Origin: an uncultured Pelagibacteraceae bacterium
Lineage (GTDB): Bacteria > Pseudomonadota > Alphaproteobacteria > Pelagibacterales > Pelagibacteraceae
Length of the DNA: 64,000 nucleotides
Direction of reading: 5' to 3'
Assembly (NCBI GenBank): GCA_902517615.1
Contig: CABYCY010000005.1
Span: 1 to 64,000, forward strand
Position numbers and translations under genes: made by a program. Within the stretch, counting starts at the first letter, position 1, and each line of letters opens with the position of its first letter. The notes under the pieces were generated by a model that did not search any database, was not told where the DNA came from, and saw only the letters and a program-made list of their open reading frames with translations. Of this stretch, positions 7,574 through 15,446 are shown piece after piece.

Positions 7574-8461
7574 TTAATTTTTACTCTTTTGAAGTTCGTA
7601 AATTGAAACATAATGCTTCTTCTTTGGTAGTGGAATTATTGTTGGAACTTTAGTCAATCTTGGTTTTATTGATTTATTTCCTACAATTATGTTTTTGTCA
7701 TAATTTTCCAAATCAACCTCAGGATGGGGGTTCCCGTCATTGATTAATGGCCACGCATCACATGCTCTATAACCAAATAAAATTAAGGGTCTCGAGTTAT
7801 TCATTTGATTGTGTCCAGACCCATGAACTGATCTACAATGAAAAAATACTACTGTTCCGGCCGTTCCAGTTATGGAAACACTATCTTTAGTTCCTATTTT
7901 ATCTTTCTTAGTGTCTATTTTTCCAACAAAATAATTTTCTTTATTGTGGTGACTGTACAATTTCTTTTTATGTGAATTCTTTATTATTTTAAGTGGCCCA
8001 TTTTTTTCATAGCAATCATCTAAATATACACCAACTGTAATTAAATCATCGTTTGTATGAGGGTAAAAAGCCCAATCTTGATGCCACCCAATTTCACTTC
8101 CTTTTTTCTTATTTGGAAGCTTAAAATTTAATTTACCTAGATGAAATCTAACTGTTCCACCTAACAATTTTTTAGCTATAGATATAATTCTTTTATCTCT
8201 AGATAATTCATAGAAGATTTTATGTCTGTTCTGAGGATTATTTAGTCTTAAAATTTCTTTATTTTTTGTTGAACCTGAATTGTAGACAAAATGATAATTA
8301 TTATAGGATTGAGTTCCATTTGCACCATTACCATTTTTTTTCTTTTTTTCTTTTGAAATTACTTCATTAACAATTTTATTTATTTTATTTATCTTTGTTT
8401 GAGAAATTAGATTTTCTTTAACAAGAAAGCCATTTTTTTTAAATAAATTTAAATCGTTCAT
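7574..8461 (-). CDS. PhyH-family Fe(II)/2-oxoglutarate dioxygenase
   Basis: A 295-residue phytanoyl-CoA dioxygenase-like oxygenase. Metal ligands are visible as His127 and Asp129 (WHQDWAF) and distal His213 (CRSVHGSGHN), with Arg232 (FGYR) placed to bind 2-oxoglutarate. Residues 36-50 are a Lys/Gly/Asn-rich loop. The family hydroxylates small substrates, including 2-aminoethylphosphonate in the PhnY* branch. Proximity to phn genes (about 4 kb, opposite strand) makes a phosphonate substrate conceivable but not supported. Substrate unknown. Confidence 0.75.
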   Translation of the reverse strand: MNDLNLFKKNGFLVKENLISQTKINKINKIVNEVISKEKKKKNGNGANGTQSYNNYHFVYNSGSTKNKEILRLNNPQNRHKIFYELSRDKRIISIAKKLLGGTVRFHLGKLNFKLPNKKKGSEIGWHQDWAFYPHTNDDLITVGVYLDDCYEKNGPLKIIKNSHKKKLYSHHNKENYFVGKIDTKKDKIGTKDSVSITGTAGTVVFFHCRSVHGSGHNQMNNSRPLILFGYRACDAWPLINDGNPHPEVDLENYDKNIIVGNKSIKPRLTKVPTIIPLPKKKHYVSIYELQKSKN

Positions 8462-8503
8462 TAAATTTTATTATATGAAATAAAAAAAAATTCTCTATAT
8501 CAA

Positions 8504-9043
8504 TTAATTTAATGCAAATTCTTTGATTTTATTGAATTCAAAGTGATCTGCTATGTCTTTTTTAGCATAATAAACGTCTTGAACTACACCGTCTTCATTA
8601 ATTAGAACATCAGTCACAGCTATATCTAAATGACCTTTTATTCTTGTAGGAATATATCCTTTTAACATAGCGGGAATAATTTTATGTGCTTTAAAAAACA
8701 TTGCGTTGATTGTTTTACTCACTGATCTTTCAATTTCATATTTTTGAAAATATTCAAAATTTTCATCTGCCAATACAGTGAATGGTAAATTTTTATGCTT
8801 ATCCATATACAATTTCAAATTATCTACAGGTGAATGAAATATACCAACATGAGTGAAGTTATCTCCAAGCTCTCCAAATCTCTTATTGATCTCATTTAGT
8901 CGAAGATTACAAAAACTACACCCAGCTATACGATAAAAAGTTAATAAGACTTTTTTACCTAATGTTTGAGATAAATTAAAAGAATTACCTTCCTTGTCTG
9001 GTAGTGTAATTTCCTCTAATTTATCACCTAAGTTTATTTTCAT
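8504..9043 (-). CDS. Peroxiredoxin-like (AhpC/TSA) protein
   Basis: A 179-residue cytoplasmic thioredoxin-fold protein with the redoxin lead FNLSQTLGKKVLLTFYRIAG followed by a C-x-x-C pair (Cys-Ser-Phe-Cys) where peroxiredoxins keep the peroxidatic Cys. It belongs to the peroxiredoxin-like AhpC/TSA group in which the active-site threonine is not in the usual P-x-x-x-T-x-x-C arrangement, so peroxidase activity is not certain. It lies between the dioxygenase and znuA on the same strand, 42 bp upstream of the former and 32 bp downstream of the latter. Confidence 0.7.
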   Translation of the reverse strand: MKINLGDKLEEITLPDKEGNSFNLSQTLGKKVLLTFYRIAGCSFCNLRLNEINKRFGELGDNFTHVGIFHSPVDNLKLYMDKHKNLPFTVLADENFEYFQKYEIERSVSKTINAMFFKAHKIIPAMLKGYIPTRIKGHLDIAVTDVLINEDGVVQDVYYAKKDIADHFEFNKIKEFALN

Positions 9044-9075
9044 ATTCCATTAATATACAGAAATATGAGCTAATG

Positions 9076-10158
9076 TTAACAACCTTTAAATGACGCAGAC
9101 ATATTTCTAATTAAATCAAAATATAAATCTTTACCTGGGTTTAATGTAGCTCCTAGAGGATCTACAACGCCAGTTTTAATATTCATATCTTTAGCAACCG
9201 CCTTGATAATATCAGGGTTAAATTGAGGCTCTGAAAATACACAAGCAACTTTATCGTGCTCAATTATTTCTCTAATCTCAGCTAATTGTTCTGCTCCAGG
9301 CATTACATCGGTATTAACTGTAAAAGCACCTAAAATGTTTACATTAAATCTTTTTTCAAAGTATTGGTAAGCATCATGAAACACGATTGAAGAAACACTG
9401 TTACTTAATTCAGTCATTACATCAATTGTTAGTTTGTCGATATCTTTTAAAGCTTTAGTTAAATTACTTTTATATTTAGCTTCATTTTTTGGATCATTTT
9501 CAATTAAATGCTCAACCATTTCATTTAATATTACTTTTGCATTAATTGGATCTAGCCAAATGTGTGGGTCGAATTCACCATGTGCATGACCTTCGTGTCC
9601 ATCATGATCATCATGATCGTCGTGATCATCTTTTTTCTTATGTCCATGATCATCATGATCGTCGTGATCATCTTTTTTCTTATGTCCATGATCGTCATGA
9701 TCGTCGTGATCATCTTTTTTCTTATGTCCATGATCGTCGTGATCATCTTTTTTCTTATGTCCATGATCGTCGTGATCATCATGTTCATCAAAAATATTTC
9801 TTTCTCTAAATTTGAGTACTTGCAATCCATTAATTTCCATTAACTCTATTTTCTCTGCTTTTTTTGCAATAGAGCTTAATGGTTTCTCTAAAAAACTTTC
9901 CAAATCTTCACCGACCCAAAATATTAAATCAGCATTTTGTAACATTTTTGCATGAGAGGGCTTCATTGCAAATCCATGCGGTGAAGCATATCCATCAACA
10001 ATTAAATCTGGTTTTCCAACTCCATCCATTAAATAACTAGCTAATGAATGTATTGGTTTAATTGATGCAACTACTTTTATTTCAGCATTAGCTGGTGTAA
10101 AGAATGTTAAAATTGATAGTATAGATATTAATAAGGGTAATTTTTTGAGATTTTTCAT
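9076..10158 (-). CDS. znuA: Zinc ABC transporter substrate-binding protein with long His/Asp repeat
   Basis: Periplasmic zinc-binding protein (360 aa) with a secretion signal ending near TPANA. ZnuA landmarks: metal-ligand His in ASIKPIHSLASYLM, His in GYASPHGFAMKPS, HDAYQYF, and a C-terminal EPQFNPDII region. Between the second and third ligand regions lies an unusually long metal-chelating loop of DDH/GHKKK repeats (about residues 124-194), then DGHEGHAHGEFDPHIWLDP, where the normal fold resumes. The gene is divergent from znuC across a 72-bp spacer with two Zur-box-like palindromes, so repression by zinc-loaded Zur is expected. Confidence 0.9.
   Translation of the reverse strand: MKNLKKLPLLISILSILTFFTPANAEIKVVASIKPIHSLASYLMDGVGKPDLIVDGYASPHGFAMKPSHAKMLQNADLIFWVGEDLESFLEKPLSSIAKKAEKIELMEINGLQVLKFRERNIFDEHDDHDDHGHKKKDDHDDHGHKKKDDHDDHDDHGHKKKDDHDDHDDHGHKKKDDHDDHDDHDGHEGHAHGEFDPHIWLDPINAKVILNEMVEHLIENDPKNEAKYKSNLTKALKDIDKLTIDVMTELSNSVSSIVFHDAYQYFEKRFNVNILGAFTVNTDVMPGAEQLAEIREIIEHDKVACVFSEPQFNPDIIKAVAKDMNIKTGVVDPLGATLNPGKDLYFDLIRNMSASFKGC
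9606..9764 (-). repeat. In-frame 42/33-bp tandem repeat within znuA
   Basis: Four head-to-tail units: 9606-9647, 9648-9689 and 9690-9731 (42 bp each) and 9732-9764 (33 bp, one 9-bp Asp-Asp-His block shorter). Units 1 and 2 are identical and unit 3 differs by one base. A fifth partial unit follows to about 9789. Each unit encodes DDH triplets and GHKKK. Near identity at DNA level implies recent slippage or recombination, so copy number probably varies between strains. Confidence 0.9.
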
Positions 10159-10177
10159 AATAAGTAATTTAATTGGT

Positions 10178-10192
10178 TGTTATAATATAACA
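10178..10192. promoter_or_regulatory. Zur box-like palindrome 1
   Basis: TGTTATAATATAACA is a perfect palindrome around one central base. It matches the proteobacterial Zur-box core TGTTATAnTATAACA as I know it. It sits 20 bp upstream of the znuA start on the minus strand, and zur itself is the third gene of the divergent operon. Confidence 0.75.
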
Positions 10193-10195
10193 GTA

Positions 10196-10210
10196 TGTAA
10201 TAATATAACA
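10196..10210. promoter_or_regulatory. Zur box-like palindrome 2
   Basis: TGTAATAATATAACA differs from the first box at a single base and lies 18 bp from it, centre to centre. It is 20 bp before the znuC start. The two boxes together could let Zur repress both divergent transcripts. Confidence 0.65.
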
Positions 10211-10230
10211 TTTATAAGTCAAGCAATAAA

Positions 10231-10974
10231 ATGAGTTCAAATAATATTTTAGTTAAATTAAATAATGCAGGTTTTCGTCAAAACGAAAAATGGCTTGTTG
10301 AGGGTGTATCTTTAAAAGTTGAAAAAGGGAAAATTGTAACTCTTATTGGTCCAAATGGATCGGGAAAAAGCACAACTGCAAAAATTGCCTTAGGCATTTA
10401 TAAAAATATAGATGGCAGTGTTGAAAAATACACAAATAAAGTCGGATATGTACCTCAAAAAATTTCAATAGATTGGACTTTACCTTTAAGGGTTAATGAT
10501 TTTATGGTTTTAACTGAAAACATCAATGATGATGAAATTAATGATGCTTTATCTTTAACAGGCGTAATGCATCTTAAAAATAAAAATTTAGGCAATTTAT
10601 CTGGGGGTGAATTTCAAAGAGTTTTATTAGCAAGAGCTATTTCAAAAAAACCAGAATTGTTAGTATTAGATGAGCCTGTGCAAGGAGTTGATTATACTGG
10701 AGAGATAGCTCTGTATGAATTAATTAAGAAAATTTCTGATACTTTGAATTGTGGAATTTTATTAATTTCTCACGATCTTCATACAGTTATGACTGCAACA
10801 GATCATGTTGTTTGTTTAAACGGTCACGTATGTTGTTCTGGTACACCCATGGATGTTGCAAAAAATAATGAATACAAAACATTATTTGGTGAACAAGCTT
10901 CCCAAATACTTTCAGTATATGAGCATAAACATGATCATGTTCACTCAGATGAAGGAGATGTAAAGAAAAATTAA
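10231..10974 (+). CDS. znuC: Zinc ABC transporter ATP-binding protein
   Basis: ATPase of the zinc importer (247 aa). Walker A is GPNGSGKST, signature LSGGEFQR, Walker B LLVLDEPVQG with the VDYTGE segment typical of ZnuC, and H-loop LLISHDLH. The C-terminus ends in a His-rich tail (YEHKHDHVHSDEGD) that may bind zinc. First gene of znuC-znuB-zur-dehydrogenase; its stop abuts the znuB ATG with no gap. Confidence 0.92.
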   Translation: MSSNNILVKLNNAGFRQNEKWLVEGVSLKVEKGKIVTLIGPNGSGKSTTAKIALGIYKNIDGSVEKYTNKVGYVPQKISIDWTLPLRVNDFMVLTENINDDEINDALSLTGVMHLKNKNLGNLSGGEFQRVLLARAISKKPELLVLDEPVQGVDYTGEIALYELIKKISDTLNCGILLISHDLHTVMTATDHVVCLNGHVCCSGTPMDVAKNNEYKTLFGEQASQILSVYEHKHDHVHSDEGDVKKN

Positions 10975-11778
10975 ATGTTTGATGATTTTTTTATAAGGGC
11001 ATTAGTTGCAGGTATTGGAATTGCATTAGTTACAGGTCCGCTTGGATGTTTTGTTGTTTGGAGAAGGCTTTCTTATTTTGGTGATACACTTGCTCATTCA
11101 GCATTACTTGGTGTTACGATGGCATATACATTTGAATTAAATATAGCTATTTCAGTGTTTGTCATATCTTCGGTAATTGCTTTAATATTAATTCAACTTC
11201 AAAAAAAAACTAATTTACCAGGTGACGCTTTACTTGGATTATTGGCTCACTCTTCTCTAGCTGTTGGATTAGTAGTGATTGGTTTTTTAACGTTTATAAG
11301 ATTTGATATTATGGGTCTTTTATTCGGAGACATTCTAGCGGTAACAACTGATGATATATTTGTAATATGGACTGGTGGTGCAGTAATTTTAATTGTACTT
11401 AAATTAATTTGGAAACCTTTATTTGCCTCAACTGTTAATTATGAATTAGCTGAAGCTGAGGGTTTAAATCCAGACAGGGCTAAAGCTATATTCACTATTC
11501 TTATGGCTGCAGTAATCGCTATATCAATTAAGATGGTTGGATTATTATTGATTACAGGAATGTTGATAATTCCAGCTGCAATGGCGAGAAATATTTCAGA
11601 CAGTCCGCAAAAAATGGTATTTTATTCAATTTTAGGAGGATTGTTGTCAGTTATATTAGGGTTGTTTTCTTCATTAGAATTTAACACTTCATCTGGCCCT
11701 TCAATTATAATGGCTGCTTTGATTTTATTTATATTATCTTTGTTAAACATAAAGCAATCGATTAAGTTAAAGAATTAG
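10975..11778 (+). CDS. znuB: Zinc ABC transporter permease
   Basis: Inner-membrane permease of the ABC-3 family (267 aa, about eight helices). Characteristic sequence includes GPLGCFVVWRRLSYFGDTLA near the N-terminus and VGLLLITGMLIIPAAMARN near residues 190-210. The gene starts directly after the znuC stop. With ZnuA and ZnuC it forms a complete high-affinity zinc uptake system. Confidence 0.92.
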   Translation: MFDDFFIRALVAGIGIALVTGPLGCFVVWRRLSYFGDTLAHSALLGVTMAYTFELNIAISVFVISSVIALILIQLQKKTNLPGDALLGLLAHSSLAVGLVVIGFLTFIRFDIMGLLFGDILAVTTDDIFVIWTGGAVILIVLKLIWKPLFASTVNYELAEAEGLNPDRAKAIFTILMAAVIAISIKMVGLLLITGMLIIPAAMARNISDSPQKMVFYSILGGLLSVILGLFSSLEFNTSSGPSIIMAALILFILSLLNIKQSIKLKN

Positions 11779-11795
11779 TTAGTAAATTAAAAATT

Positions 11796-12194
11796 ATGGA
11801 AAAACAATACACCATGTCAAAAAATCAAAAAATTATTTTTGATTTAATAGATAAATCAAGTGAGCCTATGAAAGCTTATTCAATTCTTTTTAATGTTCAA
11901 AAAAAAGGGATTAAGGCACCATTACAAGTTTATAGAGCTCTAGACAAATTAGTTGAAATTGGAAAAATACATAAAATAGAAAGTCGAAATGCTTTTATTG
12001 CATGCCAAAATTCTAGTTGTCAAATTTCAAAAGCAACCGCTTTCTCAATTTGTGAAAGTTGTGAAAATGTATCTGAAATAAGTAATTCAAAACTTTCAAA
12101 ATATCTGTCTAACTTTGCTGACGAGTCTGGAATGAAATATAGCAAATATAATTTAGAATTTTTTGGTTTATGCAAAAAATGTAAATCAAAATAA
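11796..12194 (+). CDS. zur: Fur-family zinc uptake regulator
   Basis: A 132-residue Fur-family regulator: N-terminal winged helix (residues 1-65, QVYRALDKLVEIGKIHKIES) and a C-terminal dimer/metal domain. Two Cys pairs, CESC and CKKC, form the structural zinc site of Zur. In the sensing site the His of IHKIES and the Cys of FIAC are present; the next ligand seems to be a Cys (SSC) rather than the His of E. coli Zur, a by-eye alignment. Position in the znu operon and the boxes at 10178-10210 identify it as Zur rather than Fur. Confidence 0.85.
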   Translation: MEKQYTMSKNQKIIFDLIDKSSEPMKAYSILFNVQKKGIKAPLQVYRALDKLVEIGKIHKIESRNAFIACQNSSCQISKATAFSICESCENVSEISNSKLSKYLSNFADESGMKYSKYNLEFFGLCKKCKSK

Positions 12195-13192
12195 TGAGTA
12201 CTGTATCTCTTTCTTTAGACGAAATATTTGAATTAGCAAAAAAAACTCTTATATCAAATGGTTGTGATGAAGAAACTGCATCAATTTTATCAGATTTAAT
12301 TAGAAACGCTGAAAGAGATGGTTCTGTGTCTCATGGACTATTTAGATTACCTGCATATGTAACTGGATTAAAGAGTGGAAAGATTAACGGCAAAGGAAAA
12401 CCAGAAGTAAAAAAAATATCTCCATCAGTAATTAAAGTTGAAGGGAATAATTGCTTAGCTCCCGTTGTGTTAAATAAAGGGTTACCTGAATTAGTTAAAG
12501 CTGCAAAAGAAAATGGTGTGGCAATCTTAGCAATAAATAATTCACATCATATGGCTGCTATGTGGCCTGAAACGGAGAAACTAGCTGAGGAAGGCTTAGT
12601 TGCATTTGCTTGTACATCTTACAAACCTGCTGTTGCACCTGCTGGTGCTATAAAGCCATTATTTGGAACTAATCCAATTTCATTTGCTTGGCCTAGACAT
12701 GGTAAAACTCCAGTTGTTTATGATATGGCAACAGCTTCAATGGCAATGGGTGAAGTTCAAGTTGCTAAAAGGGAAGGACATAAAGTCCCTCTAGGAACAG
12801 GATTAAATAAAGATGGTAAAGAAACTACTGATCCAGGAGAAATTGCTGATGGTGGGGTTTTACTACCCTTTGGTGGTTACAAAGGTTCCGCTATTGCAAT
12901 GATGGTTGAATTATTAGCTGGCGCTTTAGTTGGAGACAATTTCAGTTATGAAACAGCGGCTAAGGATAATAATGATGGTGGTCCTCCAAGTGGTGGAGAA
13001 TTTATTTTAGCTATTTGTCCTAATAAAACGGCAGGAAGTAGTTGGCAAAAACATGCTGAAGAATTTTTTGAAAAAATGAAGTCAATGGGTGATGTAAGAT
13101 TACCAGGAGAAAGACGTCATAAAAATAGATTAGATACTGGCCCTCGTAATATTAATCAGGAATTAGTTAATAAAATAAAATCTTTAAGCTAA
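12194..13192 (+). CDS. Ldh-family NAD(P)H-dependent oxidoreductase
   Basis: A 332-residue member of the malate/L-lactate/sulfolactate dehydrogenase family (Ldh_2 fold, not Rossmann). Landmarks: SHGLFRLPAYVTGLKSGKIN, NNSHHMAAMWPETE with the catalytic His region, GTNPISFAWPR, and LPFGGYKGSAIAMMVELLAG. Relatives reduce ketoacids or cyclic imino acids such as delta-1-piperideine/pyrroline-2-carboxylate. The ATG overlaps the zur stop by one base (TAATG), so it is co-translated with the zinc operon; why is unclear. The 3' end overlaps converging xthA by 9 bases. Confidence 0.8.
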   Translation: MSTVSLSLDEIFELAKKTLISNGCDEETASILSDLIRNAERDGSVSHGLFRLPAYVTGLKSGKINGKGKPEVKKISPSVIKVEGNNCLAPVVLNKGLPELVKAAKENGVAILAINNSHHMAAMWPETEKLAEEGLVAFACTSYKPAVAPAGAIKPLFGTNPISFAWPRHGKTPVVYDMATASMAMGEVQVAKREGHKVPLGTGLNKDGKETTDPGEIADGGVLLPFGGYKGSAIAMMVELLAGALVGDNFSYETAAKDNNDGGPPSGGEFILAICPNKTAGSSWQKHAEEFFEKMKSMGDVRLPGERRHKNRLDTGPRNINQELVNKIKSLS

Positions 13193-13960
13193 TTTAATTT
13201 CAATTGGAGTGTGATCAGAAGGCTTTTCTCTTCCTCGAGGATCTTTATTAATGTTTATATCTTTTATTTTATCGATGATTGAGTTTGATACTAAAAAGTG
13301 GTCTATTCTCATTCCATTATTTTTTTGCCAAGCACCTCTCATATAGTCCCAGAATGTATATCCTTCTTTATCTTCGTAAAAATGTCTATAAACATCATTA
13401 AATCCTAAATTAATTATTTCTCTATATTTCTTTCTTATCTCAAGTCTATAAAGAGCATCATCTTCAAAACTTTTAACATTGTAAACATCTTCAGCCGAAG
13501 GAATGATATTAAAATCTCCGGCTAAAATAATATTTGAATTTTTTTTAGATAAAGTTTTTAATTGTTTTATTAATTGCTCAAGCCAATCTTTTTTATAATC
13601 ATATTTTTCTGTATCAACAGGATTGCCATTTGGAGTATAAATATTAATCAGTTGAATATTTTTTTTATTATATTCAAATTCTGCTGAAATGATTCTCGAT
13701 TGTTTTAGTTTATCTTTGATTAGGTCAGTCTTAACATTTGTTAATTTATTTTTTGAAATTATTGCAACACCATTATAGCTCTTTTGACCAAAAACATGAC
13801 TTTCATAATCCATTGATGAAAACTCATCATATGGAAAATTAATATCCTCAGTTTTGATTTCCTGCATCATTAAAATATCAGGCTTATATTTTAACAAATA
13901 GCTTTTTATATTTTCAATTCTTGCTCTTACAGAGTTTACATTCCAAGATGAAATTAGCAT
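13184..13960 (-). CDS. xthA: Exodeoxyribonuclease III / AP endonuclease
   Basis: A 258-residue EEP-family nuclease for abasic-site repair. Catalytic motifs are in order: SWNVNSVRAR at the start, LMMQEIKTED (metal-binding Glu), YTPNGN, LAGDFNIIP (Asp and Asn), and the C-terminal SDHTPIEI with the catalytic His. Its start ATG overlaps the stop of the iron-sulfur carrier gene by one base, indicating a two-gene operon. Confidence 0.9.
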   Translation of the reverse strand: MLISSWNVNSVRARIENIKSYLLKYKPDILMMQEIKTEDINFPYDEFSSMDYESHVFGQKSYNGVAIISKNKLTNVKTDLIKDKLKQSRIISAEFEYNKKNIQLINIYTPNGNPVDTEKYDYKKDWLEQLIKQLKTLSKKNSNIILAGDFNIIPSAEDVYNVKSFEDDALYRLEIRKKYREIINLGFNDVYRHFYEDKEGYTFWDYMRGAWQKNNGMRIDHFLVSNSIIDKIKDININKDPRGREKPSDHTPIEIKLA

Positions 13961-14277
13961 TAAAGCGAGAAAGAAACTCCACAGCCGCAGGAAGATTTGG
14001 TTTGTGGGTTTGAAATTTTGAACGACTCTCCAATTAATTCCGAGACATAGTCTACCTCAGATCCCTTTAATAAATCTGCAGAAGTTTTATCAATTAAGAT
14101 ATTTTGATAATTTAAATCATCATCTTGTTTTGATTTATCAAATGTAAATTCATATTGAAAACCTGAGCAACCACCACCCTTAATGGCGATTCTAAAAAAT
14201 GAACCTTTGTCTTTTTTAGCTAACAAATTATCTATTTGTTTTAACGCATTATCTGTAAATTTAATTTCTTTAATCAT
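13960..14277 (-). CDS. erpA: A-type iron-sulfur cluster carrier (ErpA/IscA)
   Basis: A 105-residue A-type carrier that delivers Fe-S clusters to apoproteins. The three ligand cysteines are present: Cys37 in GGGCSGFQYEF and Cys97 and Cys99 in the C-terminal SSCGCGVSF. The linked dgt-argS run is divergent 50 bp away, an order seen in alphaproteobacteria (erpA/dgt/argS). ErpA, IscA and SufA cannot be told apart reliably by sequence. Confidence 0.85.
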   Translation of the reverse strand: MIKEIKFTDNALKQIDNLLAKKDKGSFFRIAIKGGGCSGFQYEFTFDKSKQDDDLNYQNILIDKTSADLLKGSEVDYVSELIGESFKISNPQTKSSCGCGVSFSL

Positions 14278-14327
14278 GTCTCAACACTGATAATACTAAT
14301 ATAATACTTAATTATTTAAATTAAAGG

Positions 14328-15446
14328 ATGAAAAAAGACACTTTGTTAGGCGTATTTAAAAGTAAGGGTAGACTTAATAAAGAAGCTAATTCAAAATATC
14401 GATCTCCATTTCAAAGAGATAGAGACCGTATAATTCATAGTGCATCATTCAGAAGATTAAAGCACAAAACTCAAGTATTTGTTAATACAGAAGGAGATCA
14501 TTTTAGAACTAGAATAACTCATTCAATTGAGGTTGCCCAAATTGCAAGATCAATTGCTAAGTATTTAAAATTGAATGAAGATTTAGCTGAGTCTCTTAGT
14601 CTTGCACATGATTTAGGGCACACACCTTTTGGTCATGCAGGAGAGGATGCTCTAGATGAATGTATGGAAGATTATGGTGGTTTTGATCATAACCTTCAGA
14701 CACTAAGAATAGTAATGTTTTTAGAAAATAAATATTTCAAATTTGCTGGATTAAATTTAACCCTTGAAACATTAGAAGGACTTTTAAAGCACAATGGACC
14801 AGTAGACGATCTAATCATGATCAATAAGCTAATTGGTTTAAAAGCTTTCAAAAACAAGATTAATTTTAACACTTATCCTTCAATAGAAGCTCAAATATCA
14901 GCTATTTCAGATGATATTGCTTATAATAATCACGATATTCAAGATGGAATTAAAGCAGACTTATTTAAACTTGAAGAGTTAATAGAATTAGATTTTTTTA
15001 AAAATATTTACCAAAAATACAAAAATAAAATTAATAAAAAAAATTATAAAATCGCGATTTACCAAATTATTAGAGACTCAATAGATATTATGATTAGAGA
15101 CTTATTAAGTAACACAGAAAAAAATATAAAAAAATTTAAAATCAGATCGTTAAAAGATGTTTCAAAATCAAATCAACTAATAGTCTCTTTTTCAGATAAA
15201 ATAGAAAGTTCTGAACGAGAAATCAGATCTTTTTTAAGACATCGAATGTATAATAATAAATCAGTGCTTAACAAGAATCAAAGAGGTAAAATGATAATTA
15301 ATAAGTTATTTAAAATAATTAAATCAAATCCTAGAAAATTTCTTACAAAAGATCAATTGACTAAAGATAAATATAGAGCTATTTCAGATTTTATATCTGG
15401 TATGACAGATAGATATGCAATTAAGCTTTATAACGATAATAAATGA
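14328..15446 (+). CDS. dgt: dGTPase-like deoxynucleoside triphosphohydrolase
   Basis: A 372-residue HD-domain enzyme that hydrolyses dNTPs to nucleoside and triphosphate. Motifs: RDRDRIIHSASFRRLKHKTQ, the metal-binding His of THSIEV, LAHDLGHTPFGHAGE with the HD pair, and SDDIAYNNHDIQDG. The start ATG at 14328 follows AAAGG. The stop overlaps the argS ATG (AATGAAT). Confidence 0.9.
   Translation: MKKDTLLGVFKSKGRLNKEANSKYRSPFQRDRDRIIHSASFRRLKHKTQVFVNTEGDHFRTRITHSIEVAQIARSIAKYLKLNEDLAESLSLAHDLGHTPFGHAGEDALDECMEDYGGFDHNLQTLRIVMFLENKYFKFAGLNLTLETLEGLLKHNGPVDDLIMINKLIGLKAFKNKINFNTYPSIEAQISAISDDIAYNNHDIQDGIKADLFKLEELIELDFFKNIYQKYKNKINKKNYKIAIYQIIRDSIDIMIRDLLSNTEKNIKKFKIRSLKDVSKSNQLIVSFSDKIESSEREIRSFLRHRMYNNKSVLNKNQRGKMIINKLFKIIKSNPRKFLTKDQLTKDKYRAISDFISGMTDRYAIKLYNDNK

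Noticed and set aside
9606..9764. CRISPR-like array in the 9.6-kb repeat
   Set aside because: Units are contiguous and coding, with no unique spacers; no cas genes are present in the window.
9546..9843. Three long open frames overlapping znuA's repeat
   Set aside because: They are out-of-frame readings of the His/Asp repeat, producing runs such as MIMIVVI; the low-complexity repeat has no stops in other frames.
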